The translations under genes were made by a program, and so were the position numbers. This document shows positions 22,801 to 35,500 of a stretch of DNA of 64,000 nt, one piece after another. Source of the DNA: Pseudocercospora fijiensis CIRAD86 (lineage: Eukaryota > Ascomycota > Dothideomycetes > Mycosphaerellales > Mycosphaerellaceae); the NCBI RefSeq assembly GCF_000340215.1, contig NW_006921536.1, positions 1,947,582 through 2,011,581 of the forward strand. Direction: 5' to 3'. Under the pieces are notes generated by a model that was not told the DNA's origin, did not search any database, and saw nothing but the letters and a program-made list of their open reading frames with translations. Position 1 is the stretch's first letter. The number at the start of each line of letters is the position of its first letter.

Positions 22801-25170
22801 AACTAGAGAGTTTAAATAGACTAATAGAGCACAAGCCGCTTTTAACGGTTTAAAGAAGCGCTTTACTAAAGTCCCCTTATTGCACTATTTCGTACTAAGC
22901 AAGCAGATCCGTATTAAGACTAACGCTTCCTAGTTCGCTATATCCGCTATTATATTATAATAGGCTAATAATAATTACTAGCACCTAATCGCCTTCTTTT
23001 TACGGAAGATAATCGATATAGAACGTCGCTACGAGACCTACGAGTAAGAGCTCCTAGCTATTATCGAGGCCTTTAAGTACTAGAGGCACTACCTCGATAG
23101 GGCTTAATATACAATACAGGTCTATATAGACTATAACAACCTCCGTAGAATTACGAAGGTTACTAGGGTTATAGGTCGATAGGCTAGATAGGCCGTCTAC
23201 CTCGCTAGGTTTAATTTTAATATATTATATCGGCTAGGCGTAAGCAACCCTACTAATAGCCTATCGAGGCGACCTAATTACGACGGCGAAACCTAATATA
23301 TTAATTCTTTGTTTCTAACCCTATAGTATAAGATTGCTATAGCCCGTATTATTAATAAGCAAGCGTAGGATAAGCGGCTTACCGGACTCCGCGACGGCTT
23401 GAAGCATATTAATGCTCTTGCTATATTAATAGTACGTATTAAGGCAAGGGCTAAAGACACAGATAGGAGAAGTTATAATAACTCCCTAGTCGATATCGCT
23501 ATATATAGTAACAGCGATTAAAGCACTAATGCAGTTAATCCGGCTACTAGTACTATTAGATGCATATAATACGTACCTCGTTTAATAGCGAGGGTGCTGC
23601 TAAATAACCTTGCAAATAGGGATAGTTAATCGTTTATAGATAAGCTATTACGTGCTTAGTAGAGGGACGCCTTTGCTACTAAACGTATCGACAAGCTTAT
23701 AAGTAGGCGAACGACTCGATCTAGTAAGAGTAACTAGTCGATCGATAACAAAGGTTATTTAAAGTTTAAGGGTAGATACTATATCCCCGCTAAACATTCG
23801 ATCCGATAAGAACTTCTTAAGCGACACTATAATAGTAAGCTTGCCGGTTACTATAGTATAGAGAGGTCGCACGAGCTACTATCGCGTATATACTACTAGC
23901 TAAATAGTAAGCGGGATATAAAGGAATACGTTAACACGTATGCCGTATACTAACGTATTAAGGTACTAAAGTATTAGCCTTTTAGCGAGTTGTCCTCCTT
24001 ACTAATCCCTTACAAGCTATTTGCAGAGCTTATAATAGACTTTATTATAGGCCTTCCGCCTACTAAACGTAAAGGTAGTAAGGACGTATATAATACTATC
24101 CTTATTATAGTAGATCGATTTACTAAAGGCGCTCGATACATCCCGGCGCGTAAGGATTGGACTGCTATTAATATAGTAGAGGCGCTATAGACTAACATCT
24201 TCTATATCTATTAGGGAACCCCTAAGGGGATAGTCTCCGATAGGGGCTCGACATTTATATCGTACTATTAGAGCGAAATATGCCTATAGCTAAGACTAAA
24301 GCATCGGCTGTTAACAGCCTTCTATCTATAGACTAACGGTTAAACAGAGAGACAGAATGCTACCCTATAGTAGTACCTACGCAGTTACATTAACGAGAAC
24401 CCTAAGGATTAGGTTAATCTCCTACAACCTACAGAATTCGTATATAATAACAGTGTCTACTTATCTACTAAGGTATCGCCTTATTTCGCTATAATAGGCT
24501 AGAACGCTACTATACTACAAGACCCCTTGTCGCTCGAGGCCGAGCGTAAGGAAAGGGAAGCGTATTAAGTACTAACACCTAAGATACTAGCGGCTATTAA
24601 GAGGGTTTAAAAGATGCGGGAAATTCACGCTAAGATAGCTAACAAACTAGCAAAGGCCTAGGCCTATTAGAAGGCCTACTATAACAAACACTACCTTCTA
24701 ATAACCTTCAAGCAAGGCGACCTAGTTATACTTAGTACGAAGAACCTCCGTATCCGCAAACACCCCTCGCCTAATAGCAAAACAAGGCCTAAACTCGCAC
24801 TAAGGTATATCGGCCCTTTCCGTATCCGAGAACCTAGGGGTACCTAGGCCTATTAGTTATAGCTTCTACCTTATTACACTATCTATAACACCTTCTATAT
24901 ATCCCTCCTTAAGCCGTACTACCTACGCGAAGGGGATAAAGCACCTGCTAAATCCGAGGACATACTAGCTAATAGTAAAGAACTATAGTCTATAGAACGT
25001 ATCCTAAAGTACTAGACTAGACAAGGCAAGAAGGAGTACCTATTAAGGTAGCAAGGCTATTCGCCTAAATAGGACTCGTAGGAAGCTAAAGGTTCTTTTA
25101 AAGATATAACTAAGTTGTTAGATAAGTATTAGACTAGTGTAAAGAATAAGAAGAAGGCTAAGGGCCTATA
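19885..25170 (+). pseudogene. Gypsy 2 gag-pol-chromodomain relic
   Basis: Gag: open piece 19902-20156 with a Lys/Pro repeat (TKVPTKAPAKVPPAEEP), then an RGR-rich tract and a CCHC zinc knuckle at 21132-21173 in which one Cys and the His now read as Tyr (TGT and CAC changed to TAT) and one codon is TAA. Protease: DLGNSVSALISYRLAK near 21395-21450. RT: open piece 21920-22321 (VLKKDGSLRLYVNYRRLNAV) and catalytic motif YLDN at 22457-22468. RNase H: TNAS near 22920. Integrase: DFIIGLPPTKRKGS from about 24020, DRGSTF near 24240, and ERQNA near 24345, covering the DDE triad region. Chromodomain: about 25020-25140 (GKKEYLLR, then a stop where Trp is conserved). Stops throughout; not functional. Confidence 0.83.
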
Positions 25171-26360
25171 ATGTCGCCTAGGAATAATGCTACCCCCGGG
25201 GTGCTATTAGCTAACTAATTAGAGGCAAGCAATTGTTAGCAATAAAGGACAATAAGACTATACTAGGCGCGCTACGACGCGTTAACTAATTGCCTGCTCT
25301 TTTAAGGACTCTACCTCTTTACTAACGCGCCCTATAGGTCCCCCTCTTGTTTCTTTATTCTATCGAGGCCTTAAGGCCTAGGCGATCTACGAGGACGGCG
25401 CGCGCGTAAATAGCGATAGTAATAATAACGACGGCGCGGCCGGCGCGGCTATATTAGTAATAGTGTTGCGGAGTATATTGCTATTTAAGAAAGGAAGGAC
25501 ATAGCTATATTAGTAACGGTATTACCGAGTTGTTATTAGTTAAAGAAGGAAATTAGAAGTAAGGTAAAGTTGGCGCTAAGACGGCTAGTACCGCTATTGT
25601 TAATATTACTTACTATTATTACTGCGCCTATAGACACAACCTTACCTATACTACGAGCCTAAGGCACCTTTAATCAAAACTTTGATTAAAACTTTAAGCC
25701 GCTTAAAAGATTAAGCGACTAATAGACTAGCTAACTAAGGGCAAAACTATAGAGCTAAGCTAGCCGGGGTCGATCTTACGGACAATAGGTTACTCCTCGA
25801 TCTATCTAACCCTTTAAGCGAGGCAAACCTCTACTACTATACTTATAATAGCCTTTACTTATAGAAACTAGACGAGCTGTGTTTTTTCGGAAAAGATAAG
25901 ATAAGATTAACAATTGAAGGCTACTAAACCTAGCTAATTAGGGCTAGCGAAACTACGAACAATAATAGCCCTCGTAATAATAAGAACAAACCCTCGGAAG
26001 CGGATATAGCTAGGTCTTTTAGAGTAGACGCAAAGAACTCGGAACGACATTACTTAGAGCGGAGGTAGTACTATAATACCCCGTATACCTACCTATTATA
26101 GTAGGGAAGGTGCGCTCGTATTATAATTAGTCGATAGTCCTTAATTCTTATAGCCTTATATCCCTTTACTTTATTGTATACAAGAATAGCGCAGTTAGAG
26201 TTAGACATTGTGTTATATTAGAGGTAAGGTTTAATATAGTTACATAATCGGTAGTTGTGCGTTCAATTTAGCGCGGACTAAGCGGCTTGTTAGGCCTACT
26301 AAGTTAGTAGCAATAGAGGTTAAGACTAGAACAAAGACCGGCTACGAGGGCGCGGCCTTT

Positions 26361-26370
26361 AGAAGGGAAG
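26361..26370 (+). other. Gypsy 2 polypurine tract
   Basis: AGAAGGGAAG four bases before the 3' LTR. The same tract precedes the 3' LTR of all four Gypsy copies. Confidence 0.6.
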
Positions 26371-26374
26371 CGTA

Positions 26375-26571
26375 TATTAGGACTAAAGAGGTTATACGTA
26401 ATTGGCATGTAACCGGGCTCGAGTAAAGCTAGGGTCTTAATGCCTTAGGCAGGGCTTAGCGCTTAGCAATAGGCTAACTTACCTGCCTTCCTCCCTCTCC
26501 TCCTAGCTCCTTATCGAATACTACTCGTACCTACTACCACCCTATCTACCTGCTAACATACCCTTCTTACA
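26375..26571 (+). repeat. Gypsy 2 3' LTR
   Basis: 197 bp; starts TATTAGGAC (from TGTTAGGAC by a G-to-A change), ends TTACA. Confidence 0.88.
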
Positions 26572-28537
26572 CCTAGTTAGTTAGGTTAACTCTAAGATTA
26601 TTATCGTATCTATTATAGAATAGGGTTTTATTAAAGACAACATCTCTTGTCCGTAGGACTGTTATACGTAATATTACCTAAATCCTATAGATTAAATAGC
26701 CTTCGTAACTATATAGGTATCTAATATAAGTGCGAGAAGCTACCTTTATAGTCCTTAGCAGGATGTCCTTTCGCTTGTATAATAATAGGGCCTTTTCCGT
26801 ACTATAAATTAGTAGATAGGCTCGTATACTAAATTAATACATATAGGCTATATTAGGCTTATATCCTATTCTAATCTCAAATAGTGTCCTTATTGTATAG
26901 TCGGCAGAACGTAACCTTAGTAAACGGTTAATTAAGAAGGTTGCTATATAAACTCCTTCCGGCTATAGCTTATATAGAAAGCGTGTATATATTATAAGGG
27001 CCCTAGCTACTTTAATAATAGTACGGCCCGCTCGCTCTGCTAGATCTTGCTTAGAGGTGTATAGTGCTAATAGCCTCTAGGTAGTATAATTATTACGTAA
27101 ATAGGACCGAAAGCGCATTCTACTAACAGCTCCCTTATTATTAGATAATAGGTAGATAATATCCCTTCTAATACTACGTGCAAATAATGCTAGTTAGTTC
27201 TAATATTGCAACAAGGTTGTTTCAGTTCGATTGCTAATTATCTAACTAAAGCGAAGTCCTATATTTAAGTTATATACGTAGAAGATGTACTAGTCGCTAT
27301 TGTAGGCCGTATCTAGTTACATTAAATTAGCTGCAATGTGTCTATATAGAGTTAATATCGATACGTTATAGTGCCTTAGCCTCCTAGAAATAAGCTTCTT
27401 GCCCTTTGCTTATATATACGTAGGGCATAGTAGCGTTCTTAGTACCTTATTGTTATATGTGTAATCCCTTTTTATTCTATTAACTCTATTAACTAGCTCT
27501 TCTACTCTTTTAGCGCCTAGGTACCTAAACACCTTATATATTTGCTTAAGTGTAAGCTTTCTTAGTAGCAGTAGGCGTACGGAGCGGCGAGCTATTATAT
27601 ATAACGATAGAGGGAGTTAGAATAGGTATTTAAGCGGCTTATTATCTAAGTCGACTAGCTACTTAGTTAGTAGTAGTGTTTTATCTACTTTGCTAACAAT
27701 GTCGAAGTAGGGCATTCCTTAGGTTAGTCTAATAAACTTAACTAGTAGCTTATATTATAGGCTATAGAGGGTGTTATCGATTTCTTAGTGTTTAAATCTA
27801 CGCTAGAAGAAGAAGGCACCTCCTATAATATTAGTATAGAAGTTAGGGATATAAAGGCATTCCCTTAGTTCAATCTATAGGGGCTTACTACTAACAGCTG
27901 TAATAGTAAAGGATGCTATTCCGATAGCTACTACCTTGTTATAACTAGTACTAGTTGCTATAGTTAAGGAGGCCAGTAATAGAAGTAGTATAAAATTAAA
28001 GCGACTAGGATAGTTAATAATGTTGCAGTTTAAGCCACTATCGTATATTAGGCTATTAAATGGATTCCACTCTATTAATGCTACTATACTAAAGCAGGCC
28101 GTAGGCCCTACTACTCTAGCAAATAATAGTGTATTAGAGTAGAAGAAGCAAGCAAGGGAGAGCTTATCTAGTATAGAATCCTCGTTGCTTTCTATTCCGT
28201 AGTGCTCCTAAGCAATTTTAATAGCTAGTAGGTCCTTAAAGAACTTAGCCTACCTTAGATAGAGCTCTTGTTCTTACGTAGGTATCCCTCGAAGTGCTTT
28301 AGCTTAGCCTTCTACTTGTTATCCTTATCCTTCTCTTCAACCTAGTTACGTAGGCGGTAGTTAACTATATTGCATTTGCCTCGGTTCTTATATGCCTTCT
28401 TCTTACTAACACTAGTAAGCTTAGTATATGTCTTTAGTATACGGTTTCTACTACTACTACGGCCCTTGTTCTTGTTAGGTCCTTTATTAGTGTCTTTAGC
28501 TACTTATAGAGCGGCATTAGCTTGCGGAGCGGCTTTA
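26572..28537 (-). pseudogene. Copia relic: protease and integrase
   Basis: On the minus strand the aspartic protease motif is IYDSGLNCNII (28045-28028 region), followed by VAIGIASFTI and CLYIPNFYTNII, the usual Copia continuation. A zinc-knuckle remnant precedes it near 28390. Further on (about 27450-26600) an integrase remnant is seen, including a CPTYI..AKGKK block resembling the second half of the HHCC finger, and the conserved DLAERAGRTIIKVARAL stretch that follows the catalytic Glu. Ends are target duplications of Gypsy 2 (26572-26576) and Gypsy 3 (28533-28537). Confidence 0.75.
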
Positions 28538-28734
28538 TGTTAGGACTAAAGAGGTTATACGTGATTAGTATGTAACCGGGCTCGAGTGAAGCTAGGGTCT
28601 CGATGCCTTAGGCAGGGCTTGGCGCTTAGTAGTAGGCTAACTTGCCTGCCTTCCTCCCTCTCCTTCTAGCTCCTTATCGAATACTACTCGTACCTACCAC
28701 TACCCTATCTACCTGCTAACATACCCTTCTAATA
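28538..28734 (+). repeat. Gypsy 3 5' LTR
   Basis: 197 bp, begins TGTTAGGAC, ends CTAATA. Contains ATCGAATACTA at 28676-28686. Confidence 0.88.
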
Positions 28735-28745
28735 TAGTATTCGAT
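28735..28745 (+). other. Gypsy 3 primer-binding site, self-priming type
   Basis: TAGTATTCGAT directly after the LTR, reverse complement of 28676-28686. Confidence 0.7.
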
Positions 28746-28974
28746 CTACCCTTTAAGGGCAGCAGCTAGATAGTCCTTATTTCAAGCTTTTAGCGGTATA
28801 GCTACGAATAAGACTAATCTAACTATATTACGCCCGAAGAACGGGACCTATACGTACTATTCTATCGAAACAACCGTACCAATTATCAAGTAAGGCCTTC
28901 TATACGGCCTATTATACTAAGTTAAGTATACTAAGCCGATATCTACTAATTCCGCTATATCCGTATCTTAGGGG

Positions 28975-31900
28975 CTAACAATACATTATTAGTGTCGCCC
29001 CTTATAATAGCTAGTTTATTACGAAACAATAACCGTACTGCCGCTAGCAGCGCTAGCAACGACAACGCTAGTAGCACAGTGCCTACTAAAGCGCCTCCTG
29101 CTAAAGTGCCTCCTGCTAAAGAGCCTGCCGGAGAGCCTATTAAAGAAGAACCTATAGTTCTAGATAATAATCTAGAATTGCCTATCGACGACATTCTTAA
29201 CAATATTGTTAACCGTCGATATAGCTAACTAGCCTTTAGCCCCCAACTAGTAGGGAGACTCTAAGAAGCTACCTAAAACAGGCTTACTGCCCTACGTTAA
29301 GAACAACAGCTAAAGGATAACCTCCTCGAAATTCGCCGCCTTTAGGAGGCCCTAACAACTAACGCTAAGCCGATAGTAGGGCCTTCCTTACTATTAGTCC
29401 TAGTCTAGAAGAAGGATGCTAAACTTAAGGACTATACCGTGTTTAATAGCTCTAGTCGAAAGCAATATAACGACTACATTCGTAACTATAAGCTTAACTA
29501 ACGAAATGCACTAAGGGCCCTGCTAGACGACTATTCGCTAGTCGTCTATGCTATACAATATATTAATAGAGACCTAAAGCGTACCTAGGATAACCACTTT
29601 GACTCCCTTACTAATTAGACCGCTGTTTAGTAGCAAGACTATAAGACTATTATACTAGACACCCTTAGAAACCCTATACTAAGGCAACAACACGCTTAGG
29701 ACTAATACCTTCGAGCCAAACAAAAGACTAATTAATCGGCTCGCTTATTTGAGGCCTATTTAAAGACCCTCGAAGACGATTTGCTAGCTAAGACCGACTC
29801 TATCTAGATTTCCGAAATACGCCCTAAATTGCGATAGGAATTGGTCCTTAAATTAGACCGTCGCCGTATATTCGAACAGACCAATCTAACGCGCATTCAA
29901 TTTATAGTCGAAGTAGAAACAGCCGAACGGGCTATTCAGCTCTAATAGCGACTAGAATTAAGGATCCGACTAGCTAGTACTAACCGTAGCAACCGTAGTA
30001 GCCGCGGAGGAAACCAAGGTTCCTACTAGGACAACAATACTAACAATAGGAATAGTAACGATCGTAGAAGAGGCCGTAGCTAGCGGCTATATAGAGGAGG
30101 CCGCGATAGGGGCCGTAGAAGGGGCTCGTATCCCTATAATGCTAACCGCTCGACTAACAATAGTAGCAACAATAGCTACGGCAGTCTACTAACCGGGTTG
30201 AAGTGCTTCAATTGTAATAGCACTAGCTATCTACTAGGCTAATACGACAAACCTAAGGACTAGGCCCGAATCGACCGTACTACCGCTAAGTACCGAAAGC
30301 ACCTCTTAGTAGCTAACGCTACCCCTATAGGCCAACCTTCGAAAAAAGAGTAAGCGCCGCACTAACTGTTAGCCTCGTGCGGCGTAAGACTATCGACATT
30401 GTGCTAGCTATTATACGTACCTGTCTTATATCCGGGCCCGATACTAACTATAAGACTAAGGTTACACTAGATCTAGGAAATTCAGTCAGCGCCCTTATTA
30501 GCTATCGCCTAGCTAAGCAATTAGACCTTCGACAACTGCCTAGGACTGACCTGCTAACCCTTGCTTAGTTTAATAACGCTCGGCACTTAACCTATAGGGC
30601 CTACTATGTCTATATAGCCCTAAAGGACGACCTCGGCAATAAGCGCCTACTAAACTTTACTGCCTACGCGGTAGACATAGACAGCCTCCTATCTAAGATT
30701 GTTATTAGCAACCCTATTCTTAAGTACTATGCTATAGTTATAGACTTAGGCAGTTAATAGTAGCGATTTAGAATCGCTAGGAAAGAGGACATTAAATACA
30801 TCGATATTAGCGAGTGCCCTAACGATATTAGGGTTCTATTTATCGGCAACCTAACACCTGCCGTAGCTAACCTAACGGTCGACCTATTAGGCGATAACGA
30901 TAAGCCTATGCCCCCTAATAGTATAGATCCTAATTAGCTTGCTCGTATACCGGAGCCTATTCGAGAAACCTACATTAATGTATTTAAATACCACTTAGCA
31001 TCGACATTGCCTATATTTAAAGAGACGGATTATAAGATTAATATTATAGCGGGCAAGGAGGTCCCTTTTAGCCCCCTCTACAACCTTAGTAAACGAGAGC
31101 TTGCTATATTGCGTAAGTACCTAGAGGAAAACCTAGCTAACGGTCGCATTCGGTATAGTAACAGCCCTACTAGCGCCCCTATCCTATTCGTACTAAAGAA
31201 GGATAGTAGCCTACGTCTATATATTGATTATCGTAGGCTCAACGCTATTACTATTAAAGACCGCTACCTACTTCCTCTTATTAATAAGACTCTCGATCGC
31301 CTTTCTAGTACTTACTACTATACTATATTAGACATTAAGGACGCCTATTACCGTATCCGTATCCGCAAGGGCGATAAATAGAAGACAGCCTTTCGCACTC
31401 GTTATAGGCATTTCGAGTACTTAGTTATGCTATTCGGCTTAGCTAATGCCCCTATAACGTTCTAGTCCTATATTAATCGGGCCCTTTCGGGCCTATTAGA
31501 TCACCTTTGTATAGTTTACCTAGATAACATCCTAGTTTATATACACTCTCCTAACATTGCGGAACACTAGGCTATAGTCCGTAAGGTACTCGATCGCCTA
31601 AGGGCCTATAGCTTGTACTGTAAACCCTCTAAATGCACCTTTGCTACTAAAGAGGTATCCTTCCTTAGCTTCCTCGTATTAACCGAGGGTATTAAGGCTA
31701 ATCCTAACCGGATCAAAACTATTACTAAATAGCCTGTTCCTACGTTAATTAAGGAACTGTAGTCGTTCCTCGGTTTTGCTAACTTCTATCGCCGATTTAT
31801 TAAGGGCTATTCGAGGTACGTAATACTATTAACTAAGCTCACTAAAACTAAGGCCAATCTATCTAGAGAGTTTAGATAGACTAATAAGACACAAGCCGCT

Positions 31901-32083
31901 TTTAACGATCTAAAGAAACGATTTACTAAAGTCCCCTTATTGCACTATTTCGTACTAAGTAAATAGATCCGAATTGAGACTAACGCTTTACAGTTCGCTA
32001 TATTAGCTATTATGTTACAGTAGGCTAATAATACCTACTAGTACCCGATTGCCTTCTTCTCGAGGAAGATGATTAATACTAAG
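28975..32083 (+). pseudogene. Gypsy 3 gag-pol relic, first part
   Basis: Gag open piece 28992-29228 (KAPPAKVPPAKEPAGEP), zinc knuckle near 30200-30242 with a better preserved Cys, protease piece 30377-30568 (KVTLDLGNSVSALISYRLAK), and RT piece 31007-31381 (ILFVLKKDSSLRLYIDYRRL). RT continues through stops, and the reading is cut in RNase H by insertion 4. Remaining pol lies at 39210-41346. Confidence 0.82.
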
Positions 32084-32281
32084 TGTTAGGACTAAAGAGG
32101 TTATATGTAATTGGTATGTAACCGGGCTCGAGTAAAGCTAGGGTCTCGATGCCTTAGGTAGGACTTAGCGCTTAGCGTTGGGCTAACTAGCCTGCCTTCC
32201 TCCCTCTCCTCTTAGATCTCTATCGAATACTATACTAATTTACCACTACCCTATCTACCTGCTAACATAACCCTTCTTATA
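32084..32281 (+). repeat. Gypsy 4 5' LTR
   Basis: 198 bp; one extra A relative to the other LTRs near the end (CATAACCC against CATACCC), shared with 39007-39204. Contains ATCGAATACTA at 32222-32232. Confidence 0.88.
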
Positions 32282-32292
32282 TAGTATTCGAT
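32282..32292 (+). other. Gypsy 4 primer-binding site, self-priming type
   Basis: TAGTATTCGAT directly after the LTR, reverse complement of 32222-32232. Confidence 0.7.
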
Positions 32293-32519
32293 CTACCCTT
32301 TAAGGGTAGCAGCTAGATAGTCCTTATTTTAAGCTTTTAGCGGTATAGCTACGAGCAAGACTAATCTAACTATATTGCGCCCGAAGAACGGGACCTATAC
32401 GTACTATCCTATCGAAACAACTGTACCAATTATCGAGCAAGGCCTTCTATACGGCCTATTATACTAAGTCAATTATACTAGACTAATATCTACTAATTCC
32501 GCTACATCCGTATCTTAGG

Positions 32520-35500
32520 GGCTAATAATATATTATTAGTGTTACCCCCTATTACAATAGCCGGCTTATTACGAAGCAACAACAACCGTACTACTACTAG
32601 TAGCTCTAGCAATAACAACGCTAGTAGTACAGTCCCCGCTAAAGTGCCTACTAAAGTGCCTCCTACTAAAGAGCCTACCGGAGAGCCTGTTAAGGAAGAA
32701 CCTGTAATTCTAGGTAACGACCTAGAATTGCCTGTCGACGACATTCTTAACAACATTGTTAATCGACGATATAGCTAGCTAGCCTTTAGCCCCTAACTAG
32801 TAGGGAGACTCTAAGAAGCTACCTAAAACAGGCTTACTACCCTACGTTAAGAACAACAGCTAAAGGACAACCTCCTCGAAATTCGCCGCCTTTAGGAGGC
32901 CCTAATAACCAACACTAAGCCGATAGCAGGGCCTTCCTTACTATTAGTCCTAGTCTAGAAGAAGGATGCTAAACTTAAGGACTATACCGTGTTCGATAGC
33001 TCTAGTCGCAAGCAATACAATAATCACATACGTAATTGTAAGCTTAACTAGCGAAATGCACTAAGGGCTCTTCTAGACGACTATTCCTTAGTTGTCTACG
33101 CTATGCAGTACATTAATAGTAACCCAAAGCGCACCTAGGACGACCATTTCGATTCCCTTAATAATTAGACTGCTATTTAGTAGAAAACCTACAAGACTAT
33201 TATACTAGACACTCTTAGAAACCCTATACTAAGGCAATAACACGCTTAGGACTAGTACCTTCGGGCTAAGCAAAAGACTGATTAGACAGCTCGCTTATTT
33301 AAGGCCTATTTAAAGACCCTCGAAGACGACCTCCCGACTAAAACTAATTCTATCTAGATCTCCGAAATACGCCCTAAATTGAGATAGGAATTAGTCCTTA
33401 AGTTAGACCGCCGCCGTGTATTTGAACAGACTAATCTTATACGTATTCAATTCATAGTCGAAGTAGAAACAGCCGAACGGGCTGTTTAGCTCTAATAACG
33501 ACTAGAATCGAGGATCCGACTAGCTAGTACTAACCGTAGCAACCGTAGCCGCGGAGCAAACCAAGGTTCCTACTATAACAATAATGCTAACAATAGGAAC
33601 AGTAACAATAACCGTAGAAGAGGCCGTAGCCGCCGGCTATATAGAGGAGGCCGCGATAGGGGCCGTAGAAGGGGCTCGTATCCCTACAATGCTAACCGCT
33701 CGGCTAACAACAGCAACAATAGCTACGGCAGTCTACTAACCGGATTGAAGTGCTTCAACTGTAATAGTACTAGCTATCTACTAGGCTAATACGACAAACC
33801 TAAGGACTAGGCCCGAATTAACCGTGCTTCCGCTAAGTATAGGAAACACCTTTTAGTAGCTAACGCTACCCCTATAGGCTAACCTTCGAAAAAAGAGTAA
33901 GCGCCGCACTAACTGTTAGCCTTGTACGGCGTAAGACTATCGACATTGTACTAGCTATAATACGCTCCTACCTTATATAGGACACGAAGGGCACTACCTA
34001 TTAAACTAAGGTTATACTAGATCTAGGAAATTCAGTTAGTGCCCTTATTAGCTATCGCCTAGCCAAGCAATTAGACCTTCGACAACTGCCGAAGACTAAC
34101 CTGCCAACCCTTGCTTAGTTTAATAACGCTCGGCACTTAACCTATAGGGCCTACTATATCCCTATAGCTCTAAAGGACGACCTCGGAAATAAACGCCTAC
34201 TAGACTTTACTGCCTACGCAGTAGATATAGATAACCTATATAGGGGAGCTACTATTATTATTAGCAACCCTATTCTTAAGTACTACGCTATAGCTATAGA
34301 CTTAGGCATTCAGAAGTAGCGATTTAGAATCGCTCGGAAAGAGGACATTAAACACATTAATATTAGCGAGTGCCCTAACGATATTAGGGTCCTGTTTATT
34401 AGCAACCTAACACCGGCCCCCGCCTTAGCTAATCCGATAGCTAATCTTCTCGGTAGAGATAACGATAAGCCTATGCCCCCTAATAGCATAGACCCTAATT
34501 AGCTTGCTCGTATACCGGAGCCTATTCGAGAAACCTACATTAATGTATTTAAACACTACTTAGCATCGACATTGCCTATATTTAAAGAGACGGATTATAA
34601 GATTGATATTATAGAGGGCAAGGAGGTTCCTTTTAGACCCCTCTACAACCTTAGTAAACGAGAGCTTGCTATATTGCGTAAGTACCTAGAGGAAAACCTA
34701 GCTAATAGTCGCATTCGGTATAGTAACAGCCCTACTAGCGCCCCTATCCTATTCGTACTAAAGAAGGATAGTAGCCTACGCCTATATATTGATTATCGTA
34801 GGCTTAACGCTATTACTATTAAAGACCGCTATCTACTTCCTCTTATTAATAAGACCCTCGATCGCCTTTCTAGTACTTACTACTATACTATATTAGACAT
34901 TAAGGATGTATACTATCGCATCCGCATTCGTAAGGGTAACGAATAGAAAACAGCCTTCCGTACTCGCTATAGCTATTTCGAGTACTTAGTTATACTATTC
35001 GGCTTAGCTAACGCCCCTATAACATTCTAGTCCTATATCAATCGGGCCCTTTCGGGCCTATTAGACTATCTCTGTATAGTTTACCTAGATAACATCCTAG
35101 TTTATATACACTTACCTAACATTACGGAGCACTAGGCTACAGTCCGTAAGGTACTCGATCGCCTGCGAGCCTATAGACTATATTGCAAGCCTTCTAAATG
35201 CACCTTTGCTACTAAGGAGGTAGCCTTCCTTAGTTTTATCGTATCAACTAATAGTGTTAAGGCTAATCCTAATCGGATTAAAACAATTACTAAATAGCCT
35301 ATTCCTACGTCTATTAAGGAGCTTTAATCGTTCCTCGGCTTCGCTAATTTCTACCGCCGGTTTATTAAGGGCTATTTACGGCATGTAATGCCCCTAACTA
35401 AGCTCACTAAAACCAAGGCCAACCTAACTAGAGAGTTCAAATAGACTAACAGAGCACAAGCCGCTTTTGACGGCCTAAAACAACGCTTTACTAATGTCCC

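Larger units (their letters stand above)
19448..26571 (+). mobile_element. Gypsy insertion 2 (chromodomain type, plus strand)
   Basis: A 7,124-bp element of the same family as insertion 1, opposite orientation, with target duplication CCTAG (19443-19447 and 26572-26576). Its LTRs differ from each other only by transitions as far as I compared them. It carries a complete but RIP-mutated order: gag, zinc knuckle, protease, RT, RNase H, integrase, chromodomain. Confidence 0.9.
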
